NCBI GenBank assembly: GCA_013399855.1
Contig: VXAY01005805.1
Location: 109,826 to 173,825 of the forward strand
Source: Oxyruncus cristatus
Lineage: Eukaryota > Chordata > Aves > Passeriformes > Cotingidae
DNA length: 64,000 nt
Direction: 5' to 3'
Shown here: piece after piece, positions 24,173 to 35,990 of the stretch
Position numbering within the stretch: position 1 is the stretch's first letter
How the letters are laid out: the number at the start of each line of letters is the position of its first letter
The notes under the pieces: generated by a model
Seen by the model: only the letters and a program-made list of their open reading frames with translations
The model's database searches: none
What the model was told of the DNA's origin: nothing
Position numbers and translations under genes: made by a program

Positions 24173-26180
24173 CCTCAGAGCTGTCATTAAAAACTGGGGG
24201 TGGACACTGCCAATATTTAAAGGTGTTTAGAGAAAACTCCAAGATTCTGTCCTGCCCTGAACACAATGGGCCCTGCTCTGTCTCTTGAAGAGGGAAAGAG
24301 GGCTCTGGAGGTTTCACACTCTGGAATTCGTGCTGTATCCACCTGCTTTAAGCCCTGTTCCACCTGGAGTGCTGCAAGTGTTTTAATGACACCCTTTTCA
24401 TGACCCAACAGCGAGAGAACAGAGCAGCCAAGGCAAACCTGGTCACGCAGCCTTTCCTTTCCACATCGTTCCTGCCAAGCCCATGGGTTGCTCTTCAACC
24501 TGCTGCTCAGGCTTTCCCCTGCCTGCATGGGGGACAAATGTTTCCCTCTTTTCCCCCTTGGATCGCTCTCTCCATGGAACAGCAGGATGACAACAGACTC
24601 AAAGCCAGCTCGGTGTGAGCAGCCAGTTTGCCAGCAAGGTGCTGATTTAACTGGAAACTCTGCAAAGGGAAGAATATATTTATTCTCCCCATGAAGCTTA
24701 ACAATATGCTTAAATTATTTCACTTGAAAAGGGAGCTTTTCATGCAGTTATTAATACAGCAAAAGCCTATTCCATTCCCCTATTCCTTATAGCACTTTTT
24801 TTTTTTTTTGACTGATGTCTGAAGTCACCTCCAGCTGCCTTTGCAATTTGCTTGATCTGCTTACTAGCAAGCAATCAGTGGGAAACTCTGCCACTTTCTG
24901 TGTCTCCCACATTTTTCTTCTAAGCATAAATTACTTTAGGAGAGCCCTCTCCATCTTCTCCATAAGATTTTTCAAGGACAGAAAAATTAACCTCTTACCC
25001 AACCCAGTCCATGCTCTGTATTTATTTACACCATTTATTGTGAGTGCCAAGCACTGGAACAGATCAGCAAATTTCTTCAAATTACCCCAAAAAATGCCAT
25101 TTGAATTTAAACACTGCTAGAATGAAAAGCCTGTGCAGTGCCTGAAATGACATGTTTCCTCCCATGTGACTGTCCATTTTAGAGCTAAACCTGACTTCAA
25201 TTAACACTTTCACTGCCACACCAACTGTTGTCCACGTAGCTCATCCTCAAGGACCTGAGTAAAAGTAACTCAGGAAAAAGTTCAATATGTTGGTTTTCCT
25301 TCCATGGTCTTCGCTGTGGTTTAAGTGTCTGCAGAACCTCAACGATGTGGGATTTCAGCACCAAGCCTTACCCTCAAGTGTTCAAACTCCTGCCAAGAAT
25401 ATGGAATTAAGACTTGCCAGAAGTAGAATTTAAAGTTACCGCTTTTGCATTGACAAAACTCTCTCTGGGATCTTTTTTGCTTTTTACATCAAAAAAAAAA
25501 AAAAAAAGTCCTATATTAATTCTCAAACGAGGAAGCGTCGAACTAATTGTTAAAATTTCTCACCCTTACAAATTCATGACCTTTGGAGATATTTCAAGTA
25601 GGTTTTAGACAGTTCTGAAAGTTTCCCTAAATTCCAAAACAACCTTCGATACGGTTTGATGTGGTGAATTCCAAACCAAATTTGTCTACTAATTGGAGAG
25701 AGGTGATTTTGGACAAAAATACAGACCCTGGTGCAATTGTCTTTAATCAGAATCCAGATGAATATGAGCCACAGTCTGATACAATATTTTAGTTGTCTTC
25801 CAGCCTCAGAACTTTGTGATTTGTTGTCAGGAAAACAAAATAAAGCAGGTAACTATTACAAGAGAACCCGTGAAATAATCACAGTCTTATTCATGTGGGT
25901 AAATATTAACCAAGAAGGAACTAAAAGTTTGTTTAGTTCTGGGCTAAAGACTCAAAACAATGCTGTGCTCACGTGGGATAAACAGAGGGGCTAATTGGTG
26001 TTCCAGTGGGGCTGAAGGATCAAGGAGCTTGGAAGTGCCACCAGCCAGGAAAAAGGGGACTTTCAGTAGTGTTTTGATGGATGTGCAGCTCTTAGGGATG
26101 GATGTCTGAGGCAATGTGAGGGGAGGAAAGGATGACATTTATTCTCTCTTGCTTGGTTGACCTCCATTCCTCTTGCTCTT

Positions 26181-26365
26181 CATGGAATCCCAGAAGGGTT
26201 TGGGTTGGGAGGGATCTTAAAGCCCATCCAGTGCCACCCCTGCCATGGAGCAACCTGAGCTAGTGGAAGGTGTCCCCGTCCAACCTGGCCTTGGACACTT
26301 CCAGGGCTGGGGCAGCCACAGCTTCTCTGGGCACCCTGTGCCAGTGCTCTTCCCTCATCCCCGCA
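26181..26365 (-). mobile_element. CR1 LINE 3' fragment with internal micro-inversion
   Basis: Antisense copy from CATGGAATCCCAGAAGGGTT. Bases about 26247-26276 read GGAGCAACCTGAGCTAGTGG and onward, which is the CR1 segment in the opposite orientation to its flanks. Confidence 0.9.
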
Positions 26366-26651
26366 TCTGTGGGACTCCCCTGACGATGGAATTCCAACAA
26401 AGTAGATTTTTAATCTGAGATTTTCCCTTGCTGCTTACAAAGTGCAAAAAGCCCCAGAAGCCCAACAGGTGGTGTGTGCAACCTCATGGCCTTCACAGGT
26501 TTTGCAGCAGGGGAAATAAATGTGGGAGATGAGGGTAAGCAAGTTTAGGAAATAGTGCCAGGGATTTTTGAGATCAAACCTCCCATCATATTGTCAGTGC
26601 TTGTAAATAATCTACACTACATCTGAACCGACCTCTAAAGTAACAAACAGT

Positions 26652-26752
26652 AGATCTTATCTAGTAGAAGGTGTCCCTGCCCAAAGCAGGGGACTGGAAT
26701 GAGATGAGCTTTAAGGTCCCTTCCAGTCCAAACCCTCCTGTGATTTTTATGG
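26652..26752 (+). mobile_element. CR1 LINE 3' remnant
   Basis: AGTAGAAGGTGTCCCTGCCC to TTTAAGGTCCCTTCCAGTCC; sense. Confidence 0.85.
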
Positions 26753-29106
26753 ATGACTGTGGGGAATGCCAACAACAGTGGTGCAAGTACTGAAGTAGAG
26801 CACACCCAGAGAGCATTGCCCAAAACCCACAAAAAGCAGAGTTCCTTCACTATTTGCTGTTAAATCTGACATATTTTGAATGTTTTGTTTGGTCTGTCCC
26901 TTTCAAACAACAACTGCTATAAACATATGTATGTTTGCATTGCATTTAAAATCCTTACATGTCAAAATTAAGTCAAAGTACAGAGTCCTGTTTTCTTTCT
27001 TGCCTACTCAGACCAGAGTGATACAAAATTTATCAACTATTTATCTTATTTATTTAGGTCTTTGCAGCTGAAAATACCTACGGGCAAGAAAACACTAAGG
27101 CACAGAGCAAAACATTAGAGACACATGAGGATCACACACGAGGATCACACACTGCAGTTTCCAACCACAGGGCCAAGGTCGCTCTCCTGGGCAGACTCTG
27201 AATTACTGTTATTCCTACTACATAAGAGGAAAGGCCAACAGCTCTTCCTGGGTTTGTCAGCACCAGAAAAGCATTGAAAATCTGAATTTCCCTCCTTTTA
27301 GAAGCAGAGGTTAATTTTCTTTTGTTTTTTACACGCTGTTGTCCTTGCTCATTACATGAGCTGCAGGCTGGCACGGGCTTTTACAGCCACAGAACCTCCA
27401 GGAAATGAGTAGACTGACACACAAATAATTAGCAATTAACCATGAATTAGCTAACTAAACTTAGGGTCTTGAACAGCAGAACCAGGTTAAGCTCAGAGGC
27501 TCAGGGCATGGAGGCACTGACAGTGTCTTCTCCATGTTTTCCTTTACTAAAAACAGAAAGCTGCTCAACTATTCATTCATTACTGTCCTGTATCCATATA
27601 CAAAATTATACTGCAAAAAGAAATGAGTAGACTTACAATTATTTTTACTGCATTACCTGTGAAAAGTAGAGAAACAGAACAATAAAGTATTGGGGGTAAG
27701 ACTGATGAAAAAAATCTGGTGACAAACTGGCAGCCATTCACTACTTTAAAGGAAGACTGAAACCCGTTCAGTTCTGCATGTAAATAATTTCTGTCCCAAG
27801 CTTAATTAGCCTTTTTGCAGCTTGATGGACTGAGTGTGTGGTGGCTGGTCCTCGAGCCACCATTTGCTCACAGCTGGGGGACAACCAGGTTGCTCAGAGG
27901 TTTTAATGTCCTGCAAAAAGTGTTTGTGCATCCAGGAGGAATCTCAGGAATCATTAAATCCCCATTTAGTCAGCTCATACATCACAGCATTCAGCACCTG
28001 GGGAAGGGCTTGATCATCTCTGTGGGCTGGGGGAGGCTTGAACGTGCCCAGGTTTTAGCAGAGCAGCTCATTGATCCCTGGGACTGTCCTTCCTGCTCTG
28101 GATTCCATCGCTCTGCTAAAGCCCACCAGCCTCCGGGAGCAAGTGGGAATTGGGTGGAATGTGAACACCCAAAGAACCAAAGCATTAGGAAGGCATTTGA
28201 GCACCGTTTCTTTTTCTCCTGGGAGATAAAGCTGGATTTTCAAATTATTTTTTATTTTTCCTAAGCAACCCGTGTTTATTTAGATGCCAAAATACCATCG
28301 CTTGGCTCTTACCTGTGGATTCCTAAGAACTAAGTTCTGTGTTTTGCAAGAGTTTTTTTCTTGGTGTCCCACCACAGAGGGAACTGGGAAAATAGGAATA
28401 AAGGCTTTTTCCACTGCAAGGATTTGCCATCAGAAAACTCTGGTTCAGTAGTACCTTTTAAGCCAAGACAGTTTTGTTAAGTGCATCTTACAACATCTGA
28501 GCAATCATGAAAAGCCATTTCAACACAGTTGAATCCTTCAATCTGACATTTATTACATTACACTGCAGAGCAGAAGAGTTTGCTTTCATCACACAAATGT
28601 TGGATTTTACGCTGGAGCAAAACGTTAACACTTCACCAAGCTGAGCTGTTTAGACCCGGTCCAACTCTGATTCCTCATTCTGATTTGAAAGGAAACCGAA
28701 TTTAAAATAGCAAATTCTCTTCAAGTCCATGCGCAAGGCTCAAGTTAACAACCTTCCTGTGCACTCTGTGCGTGTTTGTCCAGCTCAGCCACCACTATTT
28801 GTGGAAGAGGAGCTTCGGCCTCCCCCTCCCAGCCACATGCACAGAAGGAGCTGCTGGGTTTACAGCTCGCCTTTTTGGGCATCCCCTCCTTCCTGGTAAC
28901 TTCTGTTTAAGAAAAAAACCAGTGTCTGGTGGGTGCTGTTTGGATGACATATGTATTCCCTGTCGACCAGATCATGACAGTTAAGCAGGAAAAGGAACCC
29001 ACCCCCTGCCCCTTAATATCCCTCAGAGCCTTCATGTCAGGCTCCAAAATGAAGCACCAGCTCCTGGGATTACTTGATTTCAATCAGCTCCACCAACGTT
29101 AGATTA

Positions 29107-29337
29107 GAAATTGAGAAGGAATTCCTGGCTGGGAGGGGGGGGGGGCCCTGGCCCAGGTTGCCCAGAGAAGCTGTGGCTGCCCCATCCCTGGGAGGGTCCA
29201 AGGCCTGGTTGGACGGGGCTTGGAGCAACCTGGGCTAGTGGAAGGTGTCCCTGCCCATGGCAGGGGGTGAAATGGGGGGATCTTTAAGGTTCCTTCCAAC
29301 CCAAACCATTCTGGGATTCTATGACATTCTATGACAT
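29107..29337 (+). mobile_element. CR1 LINE 3' fragment with 10-bp tail repeats
   Basis: Sense copy: GAAATTGAGAAGGAATTCCT to ATTCTGGG, then two ATTCTATGAC units in place of the usual 8-bp tail unit. Confidence 0.9.
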
Positions 29338-31397
29338 TGACTGACCTGTTCTCTCCTCTGTATATCAGCCATGCCATTGGTCTGGTCCAAATATCTCCTG
29401 GAAAATCCTTTGAAGTTAATGCACCAAAACACGTTTAAAAGAAAAGCAACATCAAACACAAAATAGTAAATAAAAAGAGAAAAAGACAAGACACTGATTA
29501 AAGACCACTCACCTCCCAGGTTAAAACAGGTCAGAACTGCCTTGGCTGGACAGAAGGAGAACACACGGCAGAAGGAAGAACAGCTGGTTTTAGTGTAAAA
29601 CACAATTGTAGACTTAAGTCTGTGCCCTTGAATTTTTGTTCAAACTGGTGTGAATTTGGCTGATATTGTGGGCAGTTAGTTATTGTCTATAACAAAGTCA
29701 TCTCTATAAAGTGTACTCTTTATGAAACACCTGAGGTTACAGCCTTCAAAACAGAGAGAGGCCTTCTACTTCTGTGGGCGTGCAGACCCCATAACAGGCA
29801 AATCAGTGCCCCTCAGTGTTCACCTGCTTTTCATGTCCTTTCTTTTTTCAGCCATTTGATTAAATTTAGGACACTTCCATCACATTTGCTGCATGCAAAC
29901 CTCACCCTCCTCACTACTGGTACCAAATCATTTGCAAGCAAAAGGACCAATCCCAACCCTCTGCTGCCTTTACTGACACAGGGACTAAACATCAGGGCAA
30001 TGATCCTTTGGACTTCAATATTTCCTTTAGCTGGAAACGTGCACTGGCCCCCAGGGGTGAGAAGAAAAGGGGGTTGGGTTTGTTCCTGAGCAATGACAGT
30101 TCAGAAGTTGAACATAAATTTTAAATGCATATATTTAACTGCATAAATACCTGTGTTCTTCACCTGGAAGATTTGATTCCTGTATTTCAACCAGTTTCCA
30201 CATATTACGCCAAAACACCTTGATTTTGATGATTCCATGATCCAATGATGATTCAAAAATACAAGAAAAGGAAGCGACTAATAAAGACACAAGAGAGGAT
30301 TTCAGATGCCAAATGATTTTCTCGTTTATTTTCTGGCAGCCCTTGTCACACACTGCCTGAAAATAGAGAGAGAAAAGACACACGCAGGTGACAGCAGAGA
30401 AAGTCCTGCAGCCTGGTGAGGTATTGAAACCTGCTCTAAATCACCTTGAAATAAATTTCTTCACCTAAAAGTGGGAGGGAAATGTTGCTTTAAACAAGTT
30501 GTTAAAGGAGGCTTGAAGCTTGAGAGTTTAATCAGCATTACTGGATTCTGGACTTCTGCAAGGACAAAAAGGCATCAGTTCAAAACAGGGAGAGGTTACT
30601 GGAGGTAAAACTACATAATTTATGTTTTCCACCAGCTTTATTGGACCAAGGGGAATGTCTCACACTGCACAGGCTGCTGGGGGTTGATCCTTCCCAGCCT
30701 CAATCCTCAGCTCTGAGTGCCAGGGTGGGACGTCAGAAACAAGCTTTGGGGACTGCCCAGAGCACAGGTCCCATTTCGGGTTCAAACCTCCCTCCTTTCA
30801 GCCTCTGCTCCTGCCACATCCCTCATCCCACCACACAATGCCCTGGCTAACAAGTCACGGTTCACAGCCAACAGGGAGAGCCCCGGGGCTATGGATGGGC
30901 AGAGGGACCTTCACACCCACACCCACCGGCTCAGACCCGACCTCAGCTCTCTAAGCCGGGTCTGTGTCTGTCAGGATTACATAAACAGGGTCTGACCGTC
31001 ACACAAAAATGTCCTGGAGCAAATCCCCGGGGTTTAATAAAGGAGACCAGACCAGAAGGAATGGCATTAAAACACAGCTGCAAAGCATCAGTGTTGCTGC
31101 TTCCCAAACACGCCGGCAAAACACTCCACCCACTGTCTTTGAAAGTCCTCACGTTCATTCCGGTTTGTGTTTTCCAGCACACGCCCTGGACTAACTGTCT
31201 GGAATGTGGTAAGCACAAGTGGGATGCAGAAGGTGCCTCCTCCTTGTCTTCAGCACTTACTGACCTGCCTTACACAGGCCCCATCCCCTGCAGCCAGTGC
31301 TGGCCCAGCCATCTGCCCTCACCACTCCATCAAACAATAATTGATGGGGAACAGAAATAAAGCTGAACTACAAAATGACAACAAATTGCATCGCTTT

Positions 31398-31545
31398 AGA
31401 ATCATAGAAACGTGGCATGGTTTGGGTTGGAAGGAACCTTAAAGATCACCCCAATTCCACCCCCTGCCATGGGCAGGGACACCTCCCACTAGCCCAGGTT
31501 GCTCCAAGCCCCGTCCAACCTGGCCTTGGACACTTCCAGGTCTGT
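31398..31545 (-). mobile_element. CR1 LINE 3' fragment
   Basis: Antisense copy: TAGAATCATAGAAACGTGGC to CTTGGACACTTCCAGGTCTG. Confidence 0.9.
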
Positions 31546-33930
31546 GAGATGCAGCCTTGGTGATCTACTTTGTTCTGCAGTGGCAGAAGTTACAGTTTCA
31601 CATCCAAAATAAGATCAGAGCTGCCTATTTCCCCCTGCTCACTTTTGACTGCTTAAAAATATACATCTGGATGAGAATTTGAGGGAAACACAAAAGCCAA
31701 AATCACCTCATAGTTCTCAGGTTTCTGTGACCGGTTTGGCCACAGCCTTCAAGGAGGATGCACCGGGAGAGCATTTTTCTGATTAAAAGCAAAAGTACAA
31801 AGTTGGGTTGTGTTTGATTCCCTGAGGTTTTTCTGGCAGGTCTAGGGAAGGCCTCAGGAATGGGGCTGCTGACTCCAGGCAAAGATGGAAACATGGAGAA
31901 GTCCCAAGCATTGCAGAATGGTCCCCCACTGTGCAGACATCAGACAGCCCTCCCACCCAGTGTCCTCATCACGGTGGGGTTCCCCTTAGAGCCCCTCAAT
32001 TGCCACCACCCATCCTGGGAGCCGGCTGTATTTGTGTCACCCCTGAGATCCAGGTCTACCCTCTCACACCAGGATCTCCCCCAGCTCGTGGCTGCCTGCT
32101 TTGGCACTTCTATTCCCAGACATTTCCTGATAAAACCTAGAGACCAGGAGTCTTTCAGCTTGGCCTTTGCTGCCAAACTTCTGCTTGAGCCAAGTTTGTG
32201 GGGCTGAAATGGCCACATAAGGAATTCCTGTTCCTTTCGCATCCAGCCTCATGGGGTTCGGTTTGTCTAAAGGTTAAGGATTCCCCCTTCCTTTCCTTGC
32301 CCCAGTGCCCGCCCTTTGCACGCACAACAGTGTCATGTTTGGGTTGCCATGGGGAATTCCTGTCAGCCTCTGCTTTTCACCTCTCGTGAGAAGGGCTGGT
32401 GGATGGAATTTAATGGGATGAGTCACATCCCTACCCAAACCCGTCCCGGTGAGTGCCACAGCAGTAAGAGTGATGGGGGGGATTTACAGCTTCAGGAAAC
32501 ATCTGCATGGCTTTGCTTCGAGAGAGCAGAGCAAACACAAGTTATGCAAATAAAAGTGCTTCTTTCACCTGGCAGTGCAGGTATTGGAGGAGTCTTTACA
32601 GCACACAGAAAGAAAATTTTTCATTTTTCAAATTGTATTTTCAGGGGGAAGTATAAAACTCAACCGAAACTCATAACCCAGTTTACAGTCCAAGTGTCCA
32701 AGAAGACACCTGGGAGATGCTGTGGAACTATTATCTGTCCACCCCAAATGTGAAGCAAAGACCCAAACAAAAGGAGGGAGGGAGGAATATCCTTTTTTGG
32801 TTACTAAGCAAGGAGAATGAACAGGACGCTGTGGAAAAACTGAGTTTTATGGCACATTGTATCTTAAAGACTAAGTAAAAAAATTCTGGAGACATTATTA
32901 AATTCACAATCCTTCTGGGACAGGAAACATTCCTGATCAATGATAACTGACAAATTCAGTAACTGAGCAAGAAAAATGACACACATTGGGAGCCCCTCCA
33001 CAAACTGCTCTCTAATATTGCCTTGGAATAATATCAACCTTTGAAATCCCTGCTTAGCCCAGCAACAAAATAAATCAGCATCCACAGAGAAGTAGGAACT
33101 GACTGGTTAAGTTTCATCCCACAGACAAAAAAACATGCCCAGGGCAATGAGGAAGAGCACTGGCTGTGGGACCATTCCCTGCCAACAGGAATGTTCTTCT
33201 CACTGCTGCAAGCACGAGGTCAATGCTCTGGTGCTCTCACGCTTTTCAGGTCAAGGGGATTTTATTCTGAGTATCTGCTGGTGAAGAAAAAGGCAAACAG
33301 AGATTCCCAATGCCTATCCCAGCAGCTGGAGCCTGCCAGAAGGTCCAGGGAAAGAACACAAGCTCAGGGCCAAGCTTAGTGTGAGACAGAGCCCTGTGGA
33401 GCTGAGCTTACCTACCATGCTGAGCCCTTCCCAGTCACTCCAGGTTGCATGGTGGCACTTCAGGCAGAAAGCACCTTCCATGTTCTGCACCTAAAGTCAG
33501 GCCTGACATCCAAAATAACTCATTCTCTAAACCCACCTTTTACTGCCTCCTAGGGAAAAAATACTGCAGGAATAACCCAGATGAACTGAAGGGGAGGGAA
33601 ATGAGAAATGAAGGACTAACTTCTTAGGCCGAGGGAAAACTGTATTTGGTTTCACATCATGTGTCAGAAGAGGTTTTTTCCTGCATTATACCTCTCCTTT
33701 CACATTATTTTTGATATAAAGTACAGCTAAGGCTGTAAGCCCCAGTATTCTGCTCTGCTGAAGAACAAAGTAGGAACCCTTTTCTAAGTTTCTCATCGTA
33801 CAGAGATGGATTTTTCCATTTGAAATTTATGGACACAGATTTAACAGAGGCTTTTTTCTGCAGACTGCAGTGAAATCACAGCTATGAATTTACAGATGAG
33901 CCCAAACCACTTCTAATGTTTGAAAAAAAT

Positions 33931-34100
33931 CGCAGAATCCCAGAAGGGTTTGGGTTAGAAGGGACCTTAAAGCCCAGCCTATCCCACCCCCTGCCATGGG
34001 CAGGGACACCTTCCACTGGCCCAGGTTGCTCCAAGCCCCGTCCAACCTGGCCTTGGACACTTCCAGGGATCCAGGGGCAGCCACAGCTTCCCTGGGCCAA
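33931..34100 (-). mobile_element. CR1 LINE 3' fragment
   Basis: Antisense copy: CGCAGAATCCCAGAAGGGTT to CCACAGCTTCCCTGGGC. Confidence 0.9.
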
Positions 34101-34544
34101 ACCTCAGAACAAGGGTTTTTAATGATGTTAGCAGAGGAAGGGGGGCTCTGGCAGACAGGCAAAGGGGGAACCCCCACAGCAACAAGCCCACGAGGGCCCA
34201 GCAGTGGCGGGTCAGAGTTTGGTGCACATGGGGACACTGTCACCCCTGCACAGACATTCCAGACCACAAGTCTGGATGTACCTGCAAGCCACAGCAGTAC
34301 CTGCTCCTGCTTTCCAGCCACCAGAAGCAGCTGTTGGATCCAAACAGGCCTGGAGGAACTTCCCTTCTTCCCCTGCGTTGTAAGAAATCCAAGATTAAAG
34401 GCAGCAAAGACCCAGCACCCATCACCCACAGTGTCAGTCTGCCCCACATCATCCAGCTGTTCCACGTCTCTTCACAATAACAGTGCAAACAGCACAGGAA
34501 TTATCAAAATAAACTGGCTGAAAACAGCAGGTGGGAAATATAGT

Positions 34545-34550
34545 TTTATT
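34545..34550 (-). promoter_or_regulatory. polyadenylation signal AATAAA of PLA2G4A
   Basis: Canonical hexamer on the minus strand, followed about 20-35 nt further by a T-rich CTGCTGTTTTC element. It is the best candidate cleavage signal below the stop codon. Confidence 0.55.
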
Positions 34551-34871
34551 TGTTATCGTCTGATAACAGTGTGATAATACAAACTGTATAAAGCATGATA
34601 AGACTCTTCCATAAAATAGAGTAGGTACATTATAAAAGACAAATATTACATTACCAAAGGGAAATATAACATTAAAAAGAAAATATTACAATAATATAAT
34701 GGTACCAGTTTCTTCCTGTATTCCAAAACTCACGGAAAATGTTTAAATAATGCAGCACTAAGATAAGTTACTTTCATTTTCTCGCTTGATTTTAACCATG
34801 CACGAATTCAAACAGAAATAAAACCTCTTGATCAATGCAGAAAACGTTATTTCATCACAGAACATTGCATG

Positions 34872-34982
34872 TAGACTTGGAGCAACCTGGGATAGTGGAG
34901 GTGTCCCTGCCTATAGCAAGGGGTGGAACAAGATGAGCTTTAAGGTCATCCAACCCAAACCATTCCAGGATTCTGTGATGCA
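34872..34982 (+). mobile_element. CR1 LINE 3' fragment inside probable PLA2G4A 3' UTR
   Basis: CTTGGAGCAACCTGGGATAG to CCATTCCAGGATTCTGTGAT; sense on the plus strand, hence antisense to PLA2G4A. Confidence 0.85.
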
Positions 34983-35004
34983 GCGGCTGTTAAAATAAAT
35001 GCAT

Positions 35005-35010
35005 TTTAAT
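35005..35010 (-). promoter_or_regulatory. alternative polyadenylation signal ATTAAA
   Basis: Variant hexamer about 850 nt after the stop, followed by ATGCATTTATTTTAAC, which contains an AU-rich ATTTA core. Use of this site would give a shorter UTR lacking the CR1 fragment. Confidence 0.3.
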
Positions 35011-35858
35011 TGCCTCCCTTCCCATGGACTTACAGATTTTAGCAATTAAAGTCTTTGGAGATGCCAATGCATTTTCTATGCATTTGCAGAGTTACCTCAA
35101 CTCTTGTTGAGATGGGAATGAAATAACCTGTGGCTCTGCACCATCTTCCATTACTTAAAGGACTCAAAAATATTATTTCAAATAACCCTTAAGACGTGAA
35201 CTACTTCACGTTCTTACCTGGGCACATTTTATCCAACCCCAGCAAACATTCCCACTGTCCCTTTGCAGAAATGTGATGGTTCAGTCATGGTCAAATGCAA
35301 AAGTCACTGTCAAAAAGCACTGTCAAGTTATGTATAAACATTTTGGTCAGAAATACACCAACTAACAATAATTTAACACACAGGTGACAGTAGCTCAAGG
35401 ATTCAAGCAACCTAATTTAGAGGATCAAAAGAGACAAAGCACACGTAAGAGTTTTGGGGTTTTGCAGAGTGGCACAGACATTCCTAAACAGTAGAAAAGT
35501 GGATTTCAGTCTTATTTTTTTCAAATCCCATCTTACCTTTCAAGCCATGCCCAGTTTACATCAACTAAAAATCAATTACCCCCCAAGGGAAACCAGTGTT
35601 TACAATTTTATAAGGGAAAACAAAACAAAAAAAGACACTGAACCCAATGATCTCAAAACCCCCTAATAGCAGGGTTTTTAAAATCCGGATCTCGGCACAC
35701 TGAAATGTTTTTAGTTTGAAAAAAAGCAGTACAAAATGATACTGAAACTTGAAAAGTCCCAAGACAAGGTGTTCAGGAGCTGGTGAGGAGCAGCCACGCT
35801 CTGCTGGAGTGGCTCTGACTCCGGCTGCAGGGTCGGGGGCAGGACTCAGGCACAGCCT

Positions 35859-35990
35859 CTACGTGTGGTTGTTGTTGAGGTGGCTCTTGTTGAAGAACCT
35901 CCTGGCCTCCACACTGCTGAGGGACACGGAGCAGCGCGACGGGTTCTGCTTCCTGTACTCGATGCTGTCCATCACGGCCTCCCTGATCAC
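35859..35990 (-). CDS. PLA2G4A: PLA2G4A terminal exon with Ser727 and stop
   Basis: Coding part of the last exon, 43 residues plus TAG. It starts VIREAVMDSIEYRKQNPSRC after a CTGCAG acceptor. The next residue is Ser727, phosphorylated in the human enzyme by MNK1-type kinases. After VEARRFFNK the tail is SHLNNNHT, unlike the mammalian Lys/Pro-containing end, but total length still gives residue 749. Stop at 35861-35859. Confidence 0.95.
   Translation of the reverse strand: MIREAVMDSIEYRKQNPSRCSVSLSSVEARRFFNKSHLNNNHT

Larger units (their letters stand above)
23211..34524. other. intergenic DNA up to the PLA2G4A 3' end
   Basis: AT-rich, with CR1 copies as listed. No exon pairs, RNA genes or other transposons were recognised. 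Tandem GGATCACACACGAGGATCACACAC at 27129 is a minor duplication. Confidence 0.55.
34525..35858 (-). other. PLA2G4A: PLA2G4A 3' UTR (probable)
   Basis: AT-rich sequence following the stop codon. No open frame or splice pattern was seen. The nearest strong AATAAA on this strand is at 34550-34545, giving a UTR of about 1.3 kb. A weaker ATTAAA at 35010-35005 is followed by an ATTTATTTT AU-rich motif. A CR1 fragment (34872-34982), antisense to the gene, lies inside. The extent is inferred, not shown by transcript data. Confidence 0.6.
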
